In this document: piece after piece, positions 1 to 8,438 of the stretch
How positions within the stretch are numbered: position 1 is the first letter of the stretch
How the letters are laid out: each line of letters starts with the position of its first letter
DNA from: Planctomycetota bacterium
Lineage (GTDB): Bacteria; Planctomycetota; UBA8108; SXIK01
Length of the DNA: 34,879 nucleotides
Direction: 5' to 3'
Assembly: GCA_016209535.1 (NCBI GenBank)
Contig: JACQVW010000904.1
Location: 1 to 34,879 of the forward strand
Position numbers and translations under genes: made by a program
Notes under the pieces: generated by a model
Told to the model about the DNA's origin: nothing
What the model saw: the letters and a program-made list of their open reading frames with translations, nothing else
The model's database searches: none

Positions 1-467
1 ATCCTCTTCGCGTCGTTCATCCAGCGCTGCCAGACCTCAAGGCTCTCGAAGAAGGCGGATTGGTACCGTTCGGGGTCCTCGGCCTCCTCGCGGTTCATGG
101 TGAAGAGCGAGATGCCGACCTGGTGCGAACCGTAGCAGGCCGCCTGCTCGATCAGCGAGAGGCCCACCTGGTAGGCGCTCTCTCGGATCTCGGGGTGTCC
201 GTGGGCGATGGCCCCCGTGTCCCGGAACAGCGTGAACACCGTGGGAATGCGGACCCCCTGCGCCCGGGCGTGGTCCGCGATCTGCCAGTGGTAGGCGCGG
301 AACGCCTCGGGCGAGCGCAGGTAGAACGCGGGGCCGAAGTCGTTGTCGGCCACCATCTCCACGTAACGGAGGCCGAGCTGGCGCCGCGCCACCTCCAGGG
401 CCCGCTTGCGGCCGTAGACGTACTTGGTGAAACTCAGGTTCGTGCCGAAGTAGATCTTGGGTGCCAT
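1..467 (-). CDS. Sugar phosphate isomerase/epimerase-like TIM-barrel protein (partial, 3' end outside window)
   Basis: The minus strand is open from an ATG at 467 to the window edge, giving the first 155 residues. The protein begins MAPKIYFGTNLSFTKYVYGR and continues with a strand ending YVEMVADND, then QIADHARAQGVRIPTVFT. This pattern of beta-strand ends carrying acidic residues is typical of the xylose-isomerase-like TIM barrel superfamily (AP_endonuc_2), whose members isomerise or epimerise sugars or sugar phosphates using a divalent metal. The substrate cannot be told. It lies 64 nt downstream of dapL on the same strand and may be cotranscribed. The family is assigned from the fold pattern only, and the metal ligands expected in the C-terminal half lie outside the window. 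Confidence 0.65.
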   Translation of the reverse strand, partial: MAPKIYFGTNLSFTKYVYGRKRALEVARRQLGLRYVEMVADNDFGPAFYLRSPEAFRAYHWQIADHARAQGVRIPTVFTLFRDTGAIAHGHPEIRESAYQVGLSLIEQAACYGSHQVGISLFTMNREEAEDPERYQSAFFESLEVWQRWMNDAKR

Positions 468-496
468 GGTGCCCTCAGGTCACGCCGTCATCGTGG

Positions 497-508
497 ATCA
501 TGCATGAT
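497..508. repeat. 12-bp perfect palindrome between dapL and the sugar isomerase-like gene
   Basis: The sequence ATCATGCATGAT is its own reverse complement and sits in the 64-nt gap between the dapL stop and the next start codon, about 30 nt before that start. It is unusually AT-rich for this GC-rich window. It could be a regulator-binding site for the downstream gene or chance; nothing further supports a function. Confidence 0.35.
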
Positions 509-531
509 GCTCATCGTGGTCAACAGGGTCC

Positions 532-1764
532 TCACGCGATCCTCGTCTTGATCCTTTCCAGCCCCTCGAGGACATCGGCCCGCTTGCCGAAGGCGCTCAG
601 GCGGAAGTAGCCCTCGCCCGCCGGCCCGAAGCCCGATCCCGGCGTGCCCACCACGTTCGCTCGCTCCAGGAGCAGGTCGAAGAAGTCCCAGGAGCCGAGC
701 CCTCGCGGCGTCTTGAGCCAGATGTACGGCGCGTTGACGCCGCCGAAGACCTCGTAGCCCGCCGCCCCGAGCCCCTCGCGCAGGACGCGAGCGTTCTCCA
801 TGTAATAGGCGATCGTCTCGCGCACCTGGGCCTTCCCCTCGGCGGAGTAGACCGCGGCGGCCCCGACCTGGACGGGGTAGGAGACTCCGTTGAACTTGGT
901 CGAGTGCCGGCGGCTCCAGAGGGCGTGGATCGGGACGCGGTTCCCCGAGCCGTCCGTCCCGGTGAGCTCCCGGGGCACGACGATGTAGGCGCAGCGCGTG
1001 CCGGTGAAGCCGGCGGTCTTCGAGAAGCTCCGGAGCTCGATGGCCACCTCCCGCGCCCCCTCGACCTCGTAGATCGAGTGGGGGATCTCGGGGTCGGAGA
1101 TGTAGGCCTCGTAGGCCGCGTCGAAGAGGATGACCGCATCGACCCTCCGGGCGTAGTCGACCCACCGCGCGAGGACATCGCGGCCCGCCACGGCCCCCGT
1201 GGGGTTGTTCGGGAAGCAGAGGTAGACCAGGTCCACGGGCCGGCTCGGCGGCTCCGGCAGGAAGCCGGAGGCCTCGCCGCACGGCATGTAGACGAGGCCC
1301 TCGTAGCGGCCCTGACCGCCCGCGGGGCCCGTGCGGCCCGCCATGACGTTCGTGTCGACGTAGACCGGGTAGACGGGGTCCATGACGGCCACGGAAGCCC
1401 GGGCGTCGAAGACCTCCTGCAGGTTGCCGCAGTCGCACTTGGACCCGTCGGAGACGAAGACCTCGTCGGGCGACACCGGGACCCCCCGGGCCAGGAAGTC
1501 CTCCCGGGCGATCAGGTCCCGCAGGAACTCGTAGCCCTGCTCCGGGCCGTACCCCTTGAAGGTCTCCGGGCGCCCCATCTGCTCCACCCCGTCGTGCAGG
1601 GCGCGGACCACGGCCGGGGGGAGGGGCTGCGTCACGTCGCCGATCCCGAGCCGGATCACCCGGACCCCGGGGCTCCCCTTCTGGAAGGCGGCGACCCTAC
1701 GGGCGATCTCCGGGAAAAGGTAGCCGGCCGCCAGCTTGAGGTAGTGGGAGTTGATGCGCGCCAT
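532..1764 (-). CDS. dapL: LL-diaminopimelate aminotransferase
   Basis: This enzyme converts tetrahydrodipicolinate directly to LL-diaminopimelate using glutamate and PLP, bypassing the DapD/C/E steps of lysine and peptidoglycan precursor synthesis. The 410-residue length fits the family. The N-terminus [20 protein letters not shown] is diagnostic for DapL. Other class I/II aminotransferase landmarks are [11 protein letters not shown] near 106, FPNNPTGAV near 184, FDAAYEAYI near 214 and the PLP-binding lysine in SFSK at about K249. The ATG at 1764 gives the family-typical N-terminus, though no clear Shine-Dalgarno precedes it. The DapL route is known from planctomycetes, chlamydiae, spirochaetes, cyanobacteria and plants, which fits the other lineage clues here. 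Confidence 0.95.
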   Translation of the reverse strand: MARINSHYLKLAAGYLFPEIARRVAAFQKGSPGVRVIRLGIGDVTQPLPPAVVRALHDGVEQMGRPETFKGYGPEQGYEFLRDLIAREDFLARGVPVSPDEVFVSDGSKCDCGNLQEVFDARASVAVMDPVYPVYVDTNVMAGRTGPAGGQGRYEGLVYMPCGEASGFLPEPPSRPVDLVYLCFPNNPTGAVAGRDVLARWVDYARRVDAVILFDAAYEAYISDPEIPHSIYEVEGAREVAIELRSFSKTAGFTGTRCAYIVVPRELTGTDGSGNRVPIHALWSRRHSTKFNGVSYPVQVGAAAVYSAEGKAQVRETIAYYMENARVLREGLGAAGYEVFGGVNAPYIWLKTPRGLGSWDFFDLLLERANVVGTPGSGFGPAGEGYFRLSAFGKRADVLEGLERIKTRIA

Positions 1765-1899
1765 GGCGCACAGTGTAATGAGGGGGCCGGGAAAAAGTAA
1801 GCCCGGGCGCCGGGCGCTTGAATGCCGCCGGGGCGGCTCCCGTCTCAGGCCACGTCCCGGCGTTCCATCTCACGGGCCCCTTGTTCCGAGGAGGCGAGC

Positions 1900-2997
1900 A
1901 TGCGCATCGCGGTGGTCATCGGTCTTGCGGTCGGCGGAGCCCTCTTTGCGGGCGCCGCCCGGGCGGGCGAGGAGCCCTACGGGAGCCACCCGAGGCTCGG
2001 CGGCAGGGCGGGTCGCTCGAGGAGCTACATCTCGAGGCACCCGTCGGAGGCGGTGCCGATCCCGGACGTGGTGACGCTCAAGGGCGGCCTGCGTCACGAG
2101 GCCTACTTCCTCAGCGTCTACGGCGACCGGCTCGTGTACTACGTGTTGGAGACGGACCGCTCCTGGCTCCGGGAGGAGGTGGCGCGGGAGGAGGTGGAGG
2201 CGATCGATTTCGAGCAGTACCTCGAGACGAACCCGGTTGCCCCCCGGAAGATCGAGCCTGCCCGGAAGCAGCCCGTGCCCAAGGAATCGATCCTCTCGGG
2301 GGTCTTCTCGGCGCGGCAGGGGCGCTCGACGCGCTGGACCGCGGTCTTCCACAGCGAGATCGATGTGCCCCTCGACTACTCCGAGGACTCGACGGAGTAT
2401 GGAACGTTCGAGATCGAGTCCGCGACGGCCGAGGAGATGGACGAGCGGGACCTTCCGCCCAGGCTCCTCCCTCGGGGCGGGACGTGGTGGGGGACCCAGG
2501 ACAGGGTCGCGGCGCGGCCGCCGCGGCACCGCGCCCGCAGCCACACGGTCCGCTCCACGGGAAAGTACTACCTGCACGCCCCGGGCACCGTCGCGAACGA
2601 CGAGTGGGTTCTCGTCCTCTCGGGCGTGATCCAGAACGAGACGGACCACGGCGAGGAGACGATGCTCTCGACGGTGAACATCCCCGACGAGATCCTCATC
2701 CTCTACTTCTCGCCGGCCAGGAACTCCTTCCGCCTCGCCTGGTCCAACCTGGGCGCCTGGACGTGGACCTCGATCGTGGGCCTTCCCTTCGAGCGCCTCG
2801 AGGCCTCCGCCCCCGTCGAGCCGGTCCCCGTGCCCTCGCGGCGCCTCCGAGGCGACCGGCCCCCTGCGCCGGCGGGGGGCCGAGGAGGGGCCCGTGCGGA
2901 CCGCGAGGGCGCCATCGTCGCCTCGGCGCCCGAGAAGCGCTGGGGCATCCACGGCTGGAGGCGGCCCGCGTCCCGGTGGGGCGCCTCGAGCCGGTGA
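1900..2997 (+). CDS. Secreted protein of unknown function
   Basis: I do not recognise a family. The ATG at 1900 was chosen because a perfect AGGAGG lies at 1889-1894, five bases upstream, and because it yields a clean signal peptide (MRIAVVIGLAVGGALFAGAARA, cleavage near residue 22). The 365-residue product is then probably periplasmic or surface-located. Residues of about 55-105 are rich in beta-type sequence (VTLKGGLRHEAYFLSVYGDR) with an acidic helix. A second globular part runs from about 170 to 300 (HTVRSTGKYYLHAPGTVAND, then a Trp-rich stretch LAWSNLGAWTWTS). The last 60 residues are Pro/Arg/Gly-rich and look disordered. It is divergent from dapL across 135 bp. An in-frame start at 1822 would destroy the signal peptide and is rejected. 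Confidence 0.75.
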   Translation: MRIAVVIGLAVGGALFAGAARAGEEPYGSHPRLGGRAGRSRSYISRHPSEAVPIPDVVTLKGGLRHEAYFLSVYGDRLVYYVLETDRSWLREEVAREEVEAIDFEQYLETNPVAPRKIEPARKQPVPKESILSGVFSARQGRSTRWTAVFHSEIDVPLDYSEDSTEYGTFEIESATAEEMDERDLPPRLLPRGGTWWGTQDRVAARPPRHRARSHTVRSTGKYYLHAPGTVANDEWVLVLSGVIQNETDHGEETMLSTVNIPDEILILYFSPARNSFRLAWSNLGAWTWTSIVGLPFERLEASAPVEPVPVPSRRLRGDRPPAPAGGRGGARADREGAIVASAPEKRWGIHGWRRPASRWGASSR

Positions 2998-3056
2998 TGG
3001 CGGCTCGTTGACGGGGCGGGTTGACGCGCACCTCGCTGAACCGCTGAACCGGCCCG

Positions 3057-3085
3057 TTGACCCGGCTCGAGCGGCGGGGTAAAGT
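3057..3085 (+). promoter_or_regulatory. Sigma-70-type promoter candidate upstream of the methyltransferase gene
   Basis: TTGACC at 3057-3062 matches five of six -35 consensus bases. It is followed after exactly 17 bases by TAAAGT at 3080-3085, four of six for the -10 element. Transcription would begin near 3092 and leave a leader of about 147 nt before the ATG at 3239. The same gap (2998-3238) holds several copies of a short GTTGAC motif and a tandem CGCTGAAC, whose meaning is unknown. Confidence 0.45.
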
Positions 3086-3238
3086 GCCGCCGGTGCCCAG
3101 GTCTATGCCTGAAATTGTCTGAGCCTCATGTCGGCCCGGCGGGCGTTGGCAGAGTTGCTTTGCCCGCACCTGGCGGCAGCACCGCCACGCCCGCCCTTCC
3201 CTGTTCCGTCCAACTCACCCCTTTCAAGGAACACTGAC

Positions 3239-3988
3239 ATGAGCGTACCCACCGATTGGTGGTCCGACTTCTTTCGGGGCATCGTCATCGAGCTTTGGCG
3301 GAAGGCCCTGCCCCCCGAGCACACGGCGGCCGAGGCCGCCTTCCTCGAGAAGGCCCTGGGCCTGGCGCCCGGCTCCCGGGTCCTCGACGTCCCCTGCGGG
3401 CACGGGCGCATCGCCCTCGAGCTCGCGGCGCACGGCGCGAAGGTCTCGGGCATCGACATCTCCGAGGAAGCCGTCGCCTTCGCGCGCGCCGAAGCGGCCG
3501 CCCGCGGCCTCGACGTCCGCTTCGACGTCCGCGACATGCGCGACATCCCCTTCGAGGACGAGCTCGACGCGGCCTTCTGTTTCGGGAACAGCTTCGGCTA
3601 CCTCGACGACGCAGGGAACGCCCTCTTCCTCGAGCGCGCCGCCCGCGCCCTCAAGCCCGGCGGCCGCTTCGCCATGGACACGGCGTACGTGGCGGAGTCG
3701 CTCTTCCCCGCCCTCGAGAAGCGCGCGTGGTATGAGATGGGGGGTCTGACCTGCCTCGCGGCGCGGACCTACGACCCGCGGAGCGCCCGCCTCGAGGTCG
3801 AGTACCGGTTCGTCTCCGACGGCAAGTGGGACGTCCGGGTCGCCTCGAGCCGGATCCACACCTGCTTCGAGGTCGTCCGGCTCCTGGAGCGCGCGGGCTT
3901 CCGGGGCGTGGAGTGCTTCGGCTCCATCGACCGCACGCCCTTCGAGCTGGGCTCGCGGACCCTCATCGTGACCGCGACCCGGGCCTGA
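3239..3988 (+). CDS. Class I SAM-dependent methyltransferase
   Basis: The 249-residue product has the Rossmann-type SAM-binding core. Motif I is VLDVPCGHGRIALELA (about 48-63), the ribose-binding acid is in SGIDIS (about 76), motif II is in RFDVRDMRDIPF, and motif IV is in DAAFCFGNSFGYLDD. ARALKPGGRFAMD follows. It resembles the broad Methyltransf_25/11 group; the methyl acceptor cannot be inferred. The ATG at 3239 is preceded by AAGGA (3226-3230) at an 8-base spacing, and an upstream in-frame ATG at 3128 gives only low-complexity sequence. It ends 19 nt from the convergently transcribed VanZ-like gene, so it is probably monocistronic. Confidence 0.85.
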   Translation: MSVPTDWWSDFFRGIVIELWRKALPPEHTAAEAAFLEKALGLAPGSRVLDVPCGHGRIALELAAHGAKVSGIDISEEAVAFARAEAAARGLDVRFDVRDMRDIPFEDELDAAFCFGNSFGYLDDAGNALFLERAARALKPGGRFAMDTAYVAESLFPALEKRAWYEMGGLTCLAARTYDPRSARLEVEYRFVSDGKWDVRVASSRIHTCFEVVRLLERAGFRGVECFGSIDRTPFELGSRTLIVTATRA

Positions 3989-4007
3989 CCCGCGCGGCCC
4001 GGCGGCC

Positions 4008-5423
4008 TCACGGCCAGGGCCCGGCGAAGCCCATCGCCACGAGGGCGGCGCCGGCCCTGGCCGCGAGGACCGCTCCGGCGAGGAGCGCCGCCGCCGCGAG
4101 CGCCGCGAGGGCGAGGCGGGGGCGCGACGCCGTGCCGCGCCTCGCGAGGCGCGCCCAGGAGATCGCGAAGAGCGCGGCCCAGACCACGAACGCGAGGCCC
4201 CCCTGGACCCTCGGCGTCGCCCGCGAGCCGAAGGCCAGGTCGCTCACGAGGTGGATCCGCTGGATCGCGTGGCGGCGGCGGAGCCTGCCGTCCACAGAGA
4301 CCCGGGCGACGCCGCGGTCGTAGGCGACCTTCACGGTGACCTGCCGGCCCGGCTCGAGGCACCGCCGGACGCGCGCGAAGCCGCCCAGGGAGCCGTCCGC
4401 GCCCGTCACGGCGGTGCGCAGGCGGAGCTCGACGCCGTCGTCCACCTGGGCCAGGGTCAGGTTGCGCGATCGGTAGTTGGCCGAGAGGCCGACGATGGTC
4501 CCGGGGGTGCCGGGGCCGGCGGCCCGCGGCCGGAAGCGGACCTCGAGCGTGAAGGCTCCGGCGCGCCGGAGCCTCTCGAGGCCGTCGCGGAGCCCCTCCC
4601 GGGCGATGAGGACCGACGGCCCGCGCAGCTCCAGGCCGCCCTCGGCGGGCCAGGCGTCGGAGCCGGCCAGGACGGCGAGGGGAGGCCCCCTCCGGGCGCC
4701 GGCGCGCCGCACGCGGCCGGCGGCGTCGAGCTCGAGGTCGGCGGCCCCGAGCACGTACGCGAAGACCTCGGACGCCTCGTCCTCGCGGCCCACGCCTTCG
4801 TGGAGCACGACCGAATCGATGGTCCCGAGCCACGGCCGCGAACGGTTGCGTTCGTTCCCGAGGACCAGGGGCAGCCCCGGGTCCCAGCTCTCGAGACCCT
4901 TTCGCCCGAAGGGGATGCGGTCGGACGGGGCGAGGAGGAGGAACGCCGCGGCGAGGACGGCGAGGGCGCCCAAGGCCGCGGCGGGGCCGGACGTCGCGGC
5001 GAGGGCAAGGCGCCGCAGGGCTCCCGGGCGCGCCCAGGCGTGGTGGCCCAAGGCCCCGGCGGCGTAGCCCGCGAGGTCCATGGCGAGGTCGGGGACCGAG
5101 CAGCCGCGGCGGACCCAGAGCTGGAGCAGCTCGGAGGAGACCCCGAGGAGGACGGCGAAGCCGAGGCACCTGGGCGAAAAGGCCCGCCGGAGGGGCGCGG
5201 CCGCCCCCCACGCGAGGAGTGGCGCGAGCGGCAGGAACAGCACGGCATGGGTCGCCGACTTGACGAGCTCCAGGGGCAGCGTGCCCGGATGGCGCTCGAG
5301 GAGGAAGATCTGCGCGCCGAGGACCTCGGTCACGGCGCGCGGGGTCCGGAAATCGCAAGGTAGGAGGAGGAGGACCCAGAGGACGGCGAGGTAGAGCCCG
5401 AGGGCCGAGGTCCTGGGAGACAT
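4008..5423 (-). CDS. VanZ-family membrane protein fused to a LamG/concanavalin-like domain
   Basis: The 471-residue protein starts with a VanZ-like bundle of about four membrane helices (residues 1-130). It carries the family hallmark SSELLQLWVRRGCSVPDLAM near residue 97, followed by DLAGYAAGALG. Another helix lies near 145-165. Residues of about 175-400 form a beta-rich extracytoplasmic domain that looks like a LamG/concanavalin-A laminin-type fold (FTLEVRFRP, GTIVGLSANYRSRNL, VELRLRT, VTVKVAYDRG, VSVDGRLRR). Two further helices finish the chain. VanZ proteins confer low-level teicoplanin resistance in enterococci, but most family members have no known function. The LamG-like domain suggests binding to a carbohydrate or envelope polymer. 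The ATG at 5423 begins the first membrane helix; longer forms add unconvincing sequence. Confidence 0.82.
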   Translation of the reverse strand: MSPRTSALGLYLAVLWVLLLLPCDFRTPRAVTEVLGAQIFLLERHPGTLPLELVKSATHAVLFLPLAPLLAWGAAAPLRRAFSPRCLGFAVLLGVSSELLQLWVRRGCSVPDLAMDLAGYAAGALGHHAWARPGALRRLALAATSGPAAALGALAVLAAAFLLLAPSDRIPFGRKGLESWDPGLPLVLGNERNRSRPWLGTIDSVVLHEGVGREDEASEVFAYVLGAADLELDAAGRVRRAGARRGPPLAVLAGSDAWPAEGGLELRGPSVLIAREGLRDGLERLRRAGAFTLEVRFRPRAAGPGTPGTIVGLSANYRSRNLTLAQVDDGVELRLRTAVTGADGSLGGFARVRRCLEPGRQVTVKVAYDRGVARVSVDGRLRRRHAIQRIHLVSDLAFGSRATPRVQGGLAFVVWAALFAISWARLARRGTASRPRLALAALAAAALLAGAVLAARAGAALVAMGFAGPWP

Positions 5424-5505
5424 GGGAGGCCAGAGATATCCGAGGCGTCGGGGGAAGGCAACCGGCCCGGGAGCGGCCGGATCTGCCGCGGAAGCGCCAG
5501 CCAGC

Positions 5506-5541
5506 CTCCCCGTTGCAGCGGCCGCTGCGGGGGAGTACGCT
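5506..5541 (+). promoter_or_regulatory. Palindromic operator/promoter candidate upstream of the metal-uptake operon
   Basis: A perfect 14-bp palindrome GCAGCGGCCGCTGC occupies 5515-5528. Outer arms CTCCCC (5506-5511) and GGGGAG (5530-5535) extend it imperfectly. A weak promoter can be drawn across it: TTGCAG at 5513-5518, a 17-base spacer and TACGCT at 5536-5541, each matching three of six consensus bases. That would place the transcript start within a few bases of the ATG at 5551, which has no Shine-Dalgarno, so the first gene could be leaderless. A metal-responsive repressor of the Fur/Zur type would fit the genes downstream, but the palindrome does not resemble a Zur box I know. Confidence 0.35.
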
Positions 5542-5550
5542 CTTCTCCCG

Positions 5551-5949
5551 ATGGGCACGCCCACGCCACGAGCTCGCTGGCTCGCCTGCACCTGCGTCCT
5601 CCTCTACGCGGGCGGCCTCGTCGCGCCGCAGCTTCACGAGACGCTCCTCGAGGAGGAGGCGTGCGTGAGCTGCGCGATGCTCCTCGACCTGGGCCCGAGG
5701 CTGGAGCCTTCCTGCGAAGGACCCGGGCCTTGCCCGGACCCGGGCCACCACCACCACCACGGCCGTCCCCACGATCACGGCCAGTGCCCCGCCTGCGGAG
5801 CGAAGGTCCTGGGCCTCGGCGGGGCGCGCCCCGCCTGGGCCGTCCCGGCCGCCGGCGCCGCCGCGCCGGTGAGGCAGCCGGCCCCCGGGCTCGACGGCCA
5901 CCGAGTCCACCCGAGTCCGCCCGCCCGCGCGCCGCCCGCGATCTCCTGA
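5551..5949 (+). CDS. Small secreted His/Cys-rich putative metal-binding protein
   Basis: The 132-residue product begins with a hydrophobic signal or anchor segment (about 9-30, including WLACTCVLLYAGGLVAP). It then shows CVSCAMLL, a Cys pair separated by Pro-rich sequence, a run HHHHHGRPHDHGQCPACG near 70, and a Pro/Ala tail. Clustered His with CxxC pairs suggests binding of zinc, copper or a similar soft metal in the periplasm. It is the first gene before a porin and a ZnuABC-like importer, so a chaperone, buffer or sensor role for the same metal is likely. The His-rich loop typical of many ZnuA proteins is absent from the binding protein encoded downstream, and this small protein might supply that function in trans. 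No characterised family was recognised, and the start codon has no Shine-Dalgarno. Confidence 0.65.
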   Translation: MGTPTPRARWLACTCVLLYAGGLVAPQLHETLLEEEACVSCAMLLDLGPRLEPSCEGPGPCPDPGHHHHHGRPHDHGQCPACGAKVLGLGGARPAWAVPAAGAAAPVRQPAPGLDGHRVHPSPPARAPPAIS

Positions 5950-6010
5950 TCCTGCCGTCCCCGCGTCCTCTCCAGGCTCTTCACGCCTCGAGGTTTCAGG
6001 AGAACCGCTC

Positions 6011-7384
6011 ATGACCCGCCTCACGCTGAGGCGTTTCACCCTGCCCTGCCTTTGGATCGCAGCCTCCTTGACTGCCGCCGCCGAGGAGGCGACGGAGGCC
6101 CAGAAGGCCCTCGACGAGGCTCTCAAGGACCTGCCGCAGGCCCCGGGCCCGGCGCCGCCGACCGAGAGCCCCGGCGCGCCGGGCGACCTCGCCTCCCGCC
6201 AGCTCGGCCCGGCCAACCTCCGGCTGATCGACGTCTCCCTCGACGCGCTCTTCGCCGCGGGCTCCTCGACGGAGCGGGACGAGGAGCTCCAGAGACTCCA
6301 GGGCGGAGGCCACGACCCGCGCAAGCGCGGGTTCACCGTCCAGAACGTGGAGCTGTCGCTCCAGGGAGCCGTGGACCCCTTCGTCGCGGGCGAGGCCCAC
6401 CTGATCTACTTCGTCGAGGCCCTCGACGGCGAGTCCGTCTTCGAGCTGGAGGAGGCGTTCCTCACCACGCTCGCCCTCCCCTGGGGCCTCCAGCTCGAGG
6501 CCGGGCAGTCCTTCACGGAGCTCGGCCGCGTCAACCCGCAGCACCCGCACCAGTGGGACTGGCAGGACCAGCCCGTGGTCAACGCGCGTTTCTTCGGCCC
6601 CGACGGGATGCGCGGCCCGGGCCTGCGGCTCGGCTGGCTGACCCCGCTCCCGTGGTACTCCGAGGTCCACGCCGGCGTGCAGAACGCGAACGGGGAGACC
6701 ATGGCGAGCTTCCTCTCCAGCGACGAGGCCTTCGAGGAGCGGCCGATCGGGGGCAGGCCCTTCGCCGAACGCGATCCGAGGAGCCTCGGGGACCTCGTCT
6801 ACCTCCTGCGCTGGGAGCACGGCTTCGACGTGACCGACGCGCTGAGCTCGAAGGCCGGGCTCTCGGGCCTCCACGGGCCCAACGCGACGGGGGCCGACGG
6901 CCTCACGCGAGTCTACGGCGCCGACCTGGTCGTCAAGTGGCGGCCCGTGGCGAGCGACCACGGCTGGCCCTTCGTGGTGCTCCAGGGCGAGGCGCTGCGG
7001 CGCGAGTACTTCGCGGACGACGCGATCGACGAGGGCGACGACCCGTCGGACCCGTCCGATGACGTGCCGTTCTCCTCGGCCTGGTTCCGCGACTGGGGCC
7101 TCTACGCCCAGGCGCTCTGGGGCTTCCGGCGGAGCTGGGCGGCCGGCTTCCGCTACGAGGTCGCGGGCGGGGAGGGGCCATCGGGCGACGCGCGCCGCGC
7201 CGATCCCTTCCGCGACGACCGCCAGCGGGTCTCGCCGCTCCTCGTGTGGCACCCGACTCACTTCTCGCGGCTGCGGCTCCAGTACAACCTCGACCTCGCG
7301 AGGCGCCTGCCCGGCGACGCGGCGCACTCGGTCTGGCTGGGCGCGGAGATCCTCTTCGGCGCCCACCCCGTGCACTCGTACTGA
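6011..7384 (+). CDS. Outer-membrane porin-like beta-barrel protein of a metal-uptake operon
   Basis: The 457-residue protein has a signal peptide (cleavage near TAAAEE), a short helical, Pro-rich N-terminal stretch to about residue 60, and then alternating amphipathic beta strands typical of an outer-membrane barrel. Examples are FTVQNVELSLQGAVDPFVAG, VRAA-free strand pairs such as YSEVHAGVQNANGE, AAGFRYEVAGG, RLRLQYNLDLAR and a last strand SVWLGAEILFGAHPVHSY ending in an aromatic residue. There is no TonB box or plug domain, so passive passage is expected. ATG 6011 follows AGGAGA (5998-6003). The gene sits between the His-rich protein and the metal-binding ABC component, so it may admit the metal ion or a metal chelate. 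Porin-like genes beside znuABC-type operons are known in proteobacteria, but the substrate here is unproven. Confidence 0.75.
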   Translation: MTRLTLRRFTLPCLWIAASLTAAAEEATEAQKALDEALKDLPQAPGPAPPTESPGAPGDLASRQLGPANLRLIDVSLDALFAAGSSTERDEELQRLQGGGHDPRKRGFTVQNVELSLQGAVDPFVAGEAHLIYFVEALDGESVFELEEAFLTTLALPWGLQLEAGQSFTELGRVNPQHPHQWDWQDQPVVNARFFGPDGMRGPGLRLGWLTPLPWYSEVHAGVQNANGETMASFLSSDEAFEERPIGGRPFAERDPRSLGDLVYLLRWEHGFDVTDALSSKAGLSGLHGPNATGADGLTRVYGADLVVKWRPVASDHGWPFVVLQGEALRREYFADDAIDEGDDPSDPSDDVPFSSAWFRDWGLYAQALWGFRRSWAAGFRYEVAGGEGPSGDARRADPFRDDRQRVSPLLVWHPTHFSRLRLQYNLDLARRLPGDAAHSVWLGAEILFGAHPVHSY

Positions 7385-7400
7385 CACCATGGAAGAGAAC

Positions 7401-8438
7401 ATGAGACTCCGGAAGCTGGAGATCGTCCTGTGGGCGGCCGCGGGGCTCGCCCTCCGGCCCGGCCCGGCCCCGGCGGAGGAGCCCCTCAAGGTCTGCGCGA
7501 CGGTCCCCGACCTCGGCGAGATCGCGAGGGAAGTGGGGGGGGACCAGGTCCGCGTGACGGTCCTCGCCAAGGGCGCCCAGGACCCGCACTTCCTCGAGGC
7601 GAGGCCGAGCTTCGTGAAGGAGCTGAGCGGCGCCGACCTCTACGTGCAGGTCGGGCTCGACCTCGAGGCCGGCTGGGCCCCCGCGCTCCTGAGGAGCGCC
7701 CGGAACGGCCGCATCCTGTCCGGAGCCCCCGGGTTCCTCGACGCCTCGCGCGCCGTGACGCCCCTGGGAGCTCCGGCCGGCCCCGTCGACCGGTCCCGCG
7801 GCGACGTGCACCCCCAGGGGAACCCGCACTACCTCACGGACCCGCTCAACGGGCTCAAGGTGGCCCGCGCCGTGCGCGACGCGCTCGCTGCGCTACGCCC
7901 TGAGAAGAAGCCATACTTCGAGGCGCGGTGCGAGGACTTCGCAAGGCGCCTCAAGGCGGCCCTGGTGGGGGAGCGGCTCACGGCGAAGTACGACGCCGAG
8001 AAGCTCGCGCAGCTCGCGGAGGCCGGGAAGCTCGAGCCGTTCCTCGAGACTCAAGGCGACGGGCCCGCAGGGGGCTGGATCGGCCGCATGGCGCCCTTCC
8101 GGGGCGCTCCCCTCGTCGCCGAGCACGACATGTGGCCCTATGTCGCCGCGCGCTTCGGGCTCAAGATCGTCGGCTTCCTCGAGCCCAAGCCGGGGCTCGC
8201 GCCGACGACGAAGCACCTCGGCTCGGTGGTGGAGGCCATGAAGGCGCAGCGCGTCAGGGCGGTCCTCGCCGTGGCCTACTTCGACCCGCGCCACGCGCGG
8301 TTCGTCGCGAGGGAGACCGGGGCGCGGGTCGTCCCGCTGGCGCACCAGTGCGGCGCTCGGCCCGGGACCGAGAGGTACATCGACATGGTGGAGCACAACG
8401 TCCGCGAGCTCGAGACGGCGCTCCGGGGGGCCCCTTGA
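7401..8438 (+). CDS. ZnuA-like metal ABC transporter substrate-binding protein
   Basis: This 345-residue periplasmic protein of cluster A-I captures Zn2+ or Mn2+ and delivers it to the importer encoded next. After a signal peptide (cleavage near PAPAEE) come VCATVPDLGEIAREVGGD and the first ligand in AQDPHFLEARPS (about H63). The second is in HPQGNPHYLTDP (about H143) and the third in VAEHDMWPY (about H242). The C-terminal lobe has GFLEPKPGLAPTTKHL and VPLAHQCG. The long His-rich loop of many ZnuA proteins is missing. ATG 7401 is preferred over ATG 7389 because GGAAG lies 5 bases before it. The gene end overlaps the ATPase start by 3 nt, indicating coupling. Zn versus Mn specificity cannot be settled from sequence alone. 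Confidence 0.9.
   Translation: MRLRKLEIVLWAAAGLALRPGPAPAEEPLKVCATVPDLGEIAREVGGDQVRVTVLAKGAQDPHFLEARPSFVKELSGADLYVQVGLDLEAGWAPALLRSARNGRILSGAPGFLDASRAVTPLGAPAGPVDRSRGDVHPQGNPHYLTDPLNGLKVARAVRDALAALRPEKKPYFEARCEDFARRLKAALVGERLTAKYDAEKLAQLAEAGKLEPFLETQGDGPAGGWIGRMAPFRGAPLVAEHDMWPYVAARFGLKIVGFLEPKPGLAPTTKHLGSVVEAMKAQRVRAVLAVAYFDPRHARFVARETGARVVPLAHQCGARPGTERYIDMVEHNVRELETALRGAP

Noticed and set aside
3769-6336. An 855-codon minus-strand frame across the VanZ-like gene
   Set aside because: It overlaps the VanZ gene out of frame and runs opposite three plus-strand genes; composition is Arg/Pro-rich shadow sequence.
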